Origin: Lachnospiraceae bacterium
GTDB taxonomy: Bacteria; Bacillota; Clostridia; Lachnospirales; Lachnospiraceae
Length of the DNA: 16,554 nucleotides
Reading direction: 5' to 3'
Assembly (NCBI GenBank): GCA_900771995.1
Contig: CAAGQC010000102.1
Span: 1-16,554 of the forward strand
Below the pieces are notes generated by a model. That model saw nothing but the letters and a program-made list of their open reading frames with translations, was not told the origin of the DNA and did no database searches. The translations under genes and the position numbers were made by a program. Below are positions 14,140-16,554 of this stretch, piece by piece. Each line of letters opens with the position of its first letter. The stretch's first letter is position 1.

Positions 14140-15449
14140 TTTTGCACCCAGATCTTCACTCGACGCTTCAGCACATTTGCTTCCAGCGGAGCCAGCAGAA
14201 GGTCCTGGATCCCTTCCGTCTCCAGTGCGCCTTTCATCTGTGACAGATTCCCTTCCTTACAGATGGCAATCACGGGAAGTGTGTGTTCTCTCTGCAATTC
14301 TACAAGTTCCTGCCAGCGTGCCTGTCCTCCGTCCTCTTCTTCTGATACATCCACGAACAGGGCAAGACTCTCTTCACAGTTCTTTTCTCCCATAGCCGTT
14401 CTGATCTCCTCCACCGAGGATACCTTCTTCAGATGGACGAAGTCCGGCAGAGCGAACTCCAGCATACTGGTGACATTGCGGGAACCAGACCACACAAATG
14501 CCTGCAGCTTCTGATCCGGGTTCTGGTTTTCCTCACCAAATACACTGTAGCGGCCCTTTCCGGCCTTTTTGGATACATACAGTGCCTGATCCGCTTTCCT
14601 TGCCAGATCATCATAGCAATGATCCTCCGGCTCGGAAAATACCACACCCACACTGATGGAAATATTGTCTGGAATGGACAGGTTCTCTTTATACTTTACA
14701 AGGTTCACCAGATTATCCGCCTTGATCGGGGCAATCTCCCGGGACGGAATATCTGCCATCAGTACAGCGAACTCGTCTCCGCCGATACGCCCCACATAAT
14801 CGGTGCTGCGGAACTGCGAGGAGATCACTCCCGCAACGACACTGATGACATGGTCTCCCATGGTATGTCCGTAGACATCATTTACCGATTTGAAATTATC
14901 TATATCTATAACCATCAGGGCATGCTGTCCGTCTTCACGCTCCGTCAGGGTCTTCGTGATCAGCTTCTCCACCGTCATCTTGTTGAACAGGCTGGTCATC
15001 TCATCGATCTGTGACTTGGTCTCCCAGGCCTTCTGTTCATCCCGGCTGCTCTGCAATCTGCGCTTTACACCCAGTGTATTGTTGATACGGGACAACGCGA
15101 TACGGGCATCCACCGGCTTGATGATAAATTCATCCGCTCCCAGCGCAAAAGCCTTCGACTGGGACGTTACCGATTCCGTATTCGTCAGAACGATGACCGG
15201 GGTATCCTTGAATCCCTCCATGAACTGTCTGCGGTGCAATACTTCAAAACCGTCGATTCCCGGCATGACCAGATCCAACAGCACCAAATCAATGGCATCG
15301 CTTTCCTTCTCCATGATTTTCAGACATTCTTCACCGGAAACAGCCTCTGCGAAGTTAAAGTATTCCCCGAGAGACTGCCTGATCACCACTCTTTGAAATT
15401 TTGAATCGTCAACGATTAATAATGTTTCTTTCTTTTGTAAACTGCTCAT
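14127..15449 (-). CDS. Response regulator diguanylate cyclase (REC-GGDEF-pseudoREC)
   Basis: A 440-residue soluble protein. The receiver domain (about 9-128) has the acidic pair D14/D15, phospho-acceptor D59 (LLDLVMP), T89 and K111 (IIKP). The GGDEF domain (about 150-305) has an intact active site GGDEF (223-227), metal-binding D182 (DIDNFK) and an inhibitory I-site RSTD (214-217). It should therefore make c-di-GMP from two GTP under product inhibition, controlled by phosphorylation. The C-terminal 120 residues look like a degenerate second receiver (see findings). No membrane segment and no partner kinase in the window. The ATG at 15449 has AGGA about 10 bases upstream; the in-frame TTG at 15476 has no ribosome site. 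Own promoter upstream. Confidence 0.92.
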   Translation of the reverse strand: MSSLQKKETLLIVDDSKFQRVVIRQSLGEYFNFAEAVSGEECLKIMEKESDAIDLVLLDLVMPGIDGFEVLHRRQFMEGFKDTPVIVLTNTESVTSQSKAFALGADEFIIKPVDARIALSRINNTLGVKRRLQSSRDEQKAWETKSQIDEMTSLFNKMTVEKLITKTLTEREDGQHALMVIDIDNFKSVNDVYGHTMGDHVISVVAGVISSQFRSTDYVGRIGGDEFAVLMADIPSREIAPIKADNLVNLVKYKENLSIPDNISISVGVVFSEPEDHCYDDLARKADQALYVSKKAGKGRYSVFGEENQNPDQKLQAFVWSGSRNVTSMLEFALPDFVHLKKVSSVEEIRTAMGEKNCEESLALFVDVSEEEDGGQARWQELVELQREHTLPVIAICKEGNLSQMKGALETEGIQDLLLAPLEANVLKRRVKIWVQNCKF

Positions 15450-15503
15450 GGCCGCCGGATCCTGCTTTCCGTACAACGTCGTTTCAAAACGCCATACTCA
15501 TAT

Positions 15504-15532
15504 AGTATATCCGACAGCCATGTGCTCGTCAA
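15504..15532 (-). promoter_or_regulatory. Promoter of the GGDEF gene
   Basis: On the minus strand TTGACG (15532-15527), 17 bases, TATACT (15509-15504). Predicted start near 15497, about 48 bases before the ATG at 15449. Confidence 0.78.
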
Positions 15533-15540
15533 TTTAAAAA

Positions 15541-15646
15541 TATCTTGAGTTACATCAAATACTTATCAAATGAAACGGGAAATTTTAACTTTTTCAAATA
15601 AAACTTGTCAGAGACGCCTCTAAAAGTACTGTTCGTTATTTGTGTA
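15541..15646. other. AT-rich spacer after the sortase gene
   Basis: About 105 bases between the sortase stop and the GGDEF promoter. A short near-palindrome, AGAGACGCCTCT (15620-15631), is the only dyad, and it is too small to call a terminator. I see no gene here. Confidence 0.5.
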
Positions 15647-16531
15647 TCACTTGATTCTTTTTCCAACCACAACAAATCTTCCATCCTCTGTATGATATGA
15701 GCAACAGGATAATGTGATGAATTCATCTCCAAACTCTGCACTTATCCCGGTATCATACAAGGACATGGATTTAATATTCTCATACCAGTTATCAAATTCT
15801 TCCTGCGTATCAGCCTGAAAGAACCGGTAATACTTAAACACATTATCCTTTTTCAAGTAAACCTGCGAATAGAATACGGCAATCAATTCATATTCCCTCT
15901 TTTCATACAGACTGTCAAAAGATATGACTGAATGATTTCTTCCATAGTTTTCATCTGCATATTTCCTGAGCCCGCCAAACATCATCCCTGATTTCATGGT
16001 ATGCCCATGTATCATAAGATTGGTAGAAGGTTTTACACCACCCTCATATTGATTATCTGCGGTTCCCACTCCAACCACCGAATCCGTATCCATTATCAGA
16101 CATCCGTTATCGTTTGCTTTCTTGTTAAAGTCATAGGAAAGGTAATAGTCCTCATCTTCCATAGTCTGCATTACCGGATAATCAATGACCGTATCTTCAA
16201 TCCGAAGCCAGCCTATGATATCGGAATTCTGCTCATATAATGTTTCATATTCCGGGAGCATTACGATTTTCGTTCCATTATCACCCTCATATTGTGTATA
16301 ATCATCCAGTATCTCCTGATCTTCCTTCGTTTGTCTAATTGCATTCTCCACTGCCTTATGCCGGTAATCCGCTGTTATTCTTGTCAGAACCATTATTGCC
16401 ATAACAATGATACATATAGTCAGAACACACCCACATATCAACTGTATTCTCCTATATCTTTTTCTTAATTGCCTCTTTTTACGAAGACGGGTGACCGAAG
16501 CCACCCGTCTGTTGTTTTGATTATTTATCAT
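15647..16531 (-). CDS. Class B sortase
   Basis: A membrane-anchored cysteine transpeptidase that cleaves a C-terminal sorting signal and links the protein to peptidoglycan or pilin. Of its 294 residues, the basic N terminus (RLRKKRQLRKRYRR, 15-28) leads into one membrane segment at about 30-50, then an extracellular sortase domain (about 90-294). Catalytic residues: H177 in MIHGHT, C277 in TLSCCSY (the TLxTC motif with Cys for Thr next to the nucleophile) and R285 in DGRFVVVGKR. Spacing and the long helical region before C277 fit class B. The ATG at 16531 has TGAGGA about 7 bases upstream. No substrate with a sorting signal lies in the window; it may be upstream, beyond 16554. The gene is clearly richer in A/T and in AT-ending codons than its neighbours. 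Confidence 0.93.
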   Translation of the reverse strand: MINNQNNRRVASVTRLRKKRQLRKRYRRIQLICGCVLTICIIVMAIMVLTRITADYRHKAVENAIRQTKEDQEILDDYTQYEGDNGTKIVMLPEYETLYEQNSDIIGWLRIEDTVIDYPVMQTMEDEDYYLSYDFNKKANDNGCLIMDTDSVVGVGTADNQYEGGVKPSTNLMIHGHTMKSGMMFGGLRKYADENYGRNHSVISFDSLYEKREYELIAVFYSQVYLKKDNVFKYYRFFQADTQEEFDNWYENIKSMSLYDTGISAEFGDEFITLSCCSYHTEDGRFVVVGKRIK

Positions 16532-16554
16532 TTGATTTCCTCAAAAGGAGATTA

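Noticed and set aside
15550..15741. Minus-strand 63-codon frame at the sortase 3' end
   Set aside because: It overlaps the sortase C-terminal codons in another frame, including the catalytic Arg region, and has no family features.
16535..16550. TCCT-TTTG-AGGA mini-hairpin covering the sortase ribosome site
   Set aside because: Only four base pairs; too weak to claim as a translational switch.
1..16554. Search for tRNA, rRNA, CRISPR, IS ends, phage genes or a defence system
   Set aside because: No cloverleaf, repeat-spacer pattern, transposase, integrase or nuclease domain was recognised on either strand.

Overview
The window looks like a chromosomal housekeeping segment from a gut-type Clostridia, most likely a Lachnospiraceae member. 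This rests on the gene families (DUF1540, CarD-like regulator, DUF1385/YqhQ, DUF4364, TIGR01212 radical SAM, class B sortase), on a ThrRS without TGS domain behind a T-box, and on the gene order rho-rpmE-yqhQ-prmC-prfA. No rRNA, tRNA, IS element, phage gene or CRISPR array was seen, so the taxonomic call is an inference from gene content.

Layout. Left part (1-4740), all genes on the minus strand: a double DUF1540 Cys-rich protein; a 300-base gap that holds what looks like the broken 5' end of a methyltransferase gene; thrS with its terminator, a complete T-box leader and a good sigma-A-type promoter; a CarD-like RNA polymerase-binding regulator; and an unusual single-chain SGNH hydrolase-GNAT acetyltransferase. 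Middle part (4740-9642), minus strand: rho, then rpmE, yqhQ, prmC and prfA. The last three are packed within 1-2 bases of each other. PrmC methylates the GGQ glutamine of the release factor made by the next gene, so the pair is a functional unit.

Right part: a 305-base divergent promoter region separates rho from a plus-strand operon (malic enzyme, radical SAM protein, DUF4364 winged-helix protein; 9948-12620). That operon's best intrinsic terminator lies inside the 3' end of the convergent rarA gene. Beyond it, on the minus strand, are rarA, a receiver-GGDEF protein with an apparent degenerate second receiver at its C terminus, and a class B sortase in visibly AT-richer DNA at the right edge.

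Regulation is readable in several places: sigma-A-type promoters before thrS, rpmE, malic enzyme, rarA and the GGDEF gene; a Thr T-box; intrinsic terminators after thrS, the SGNH gene and prfA; and a near-consensus promoter at the left edge that fires out of the window. I see no convincing new multi-gene system. The most interesting items are the SGNH-GNAT fusion, the REC-GGDEF-pseudoREC protein, the low-complexity insert in Rho, the coding-embedded terminator and the methyltransferase remnant.
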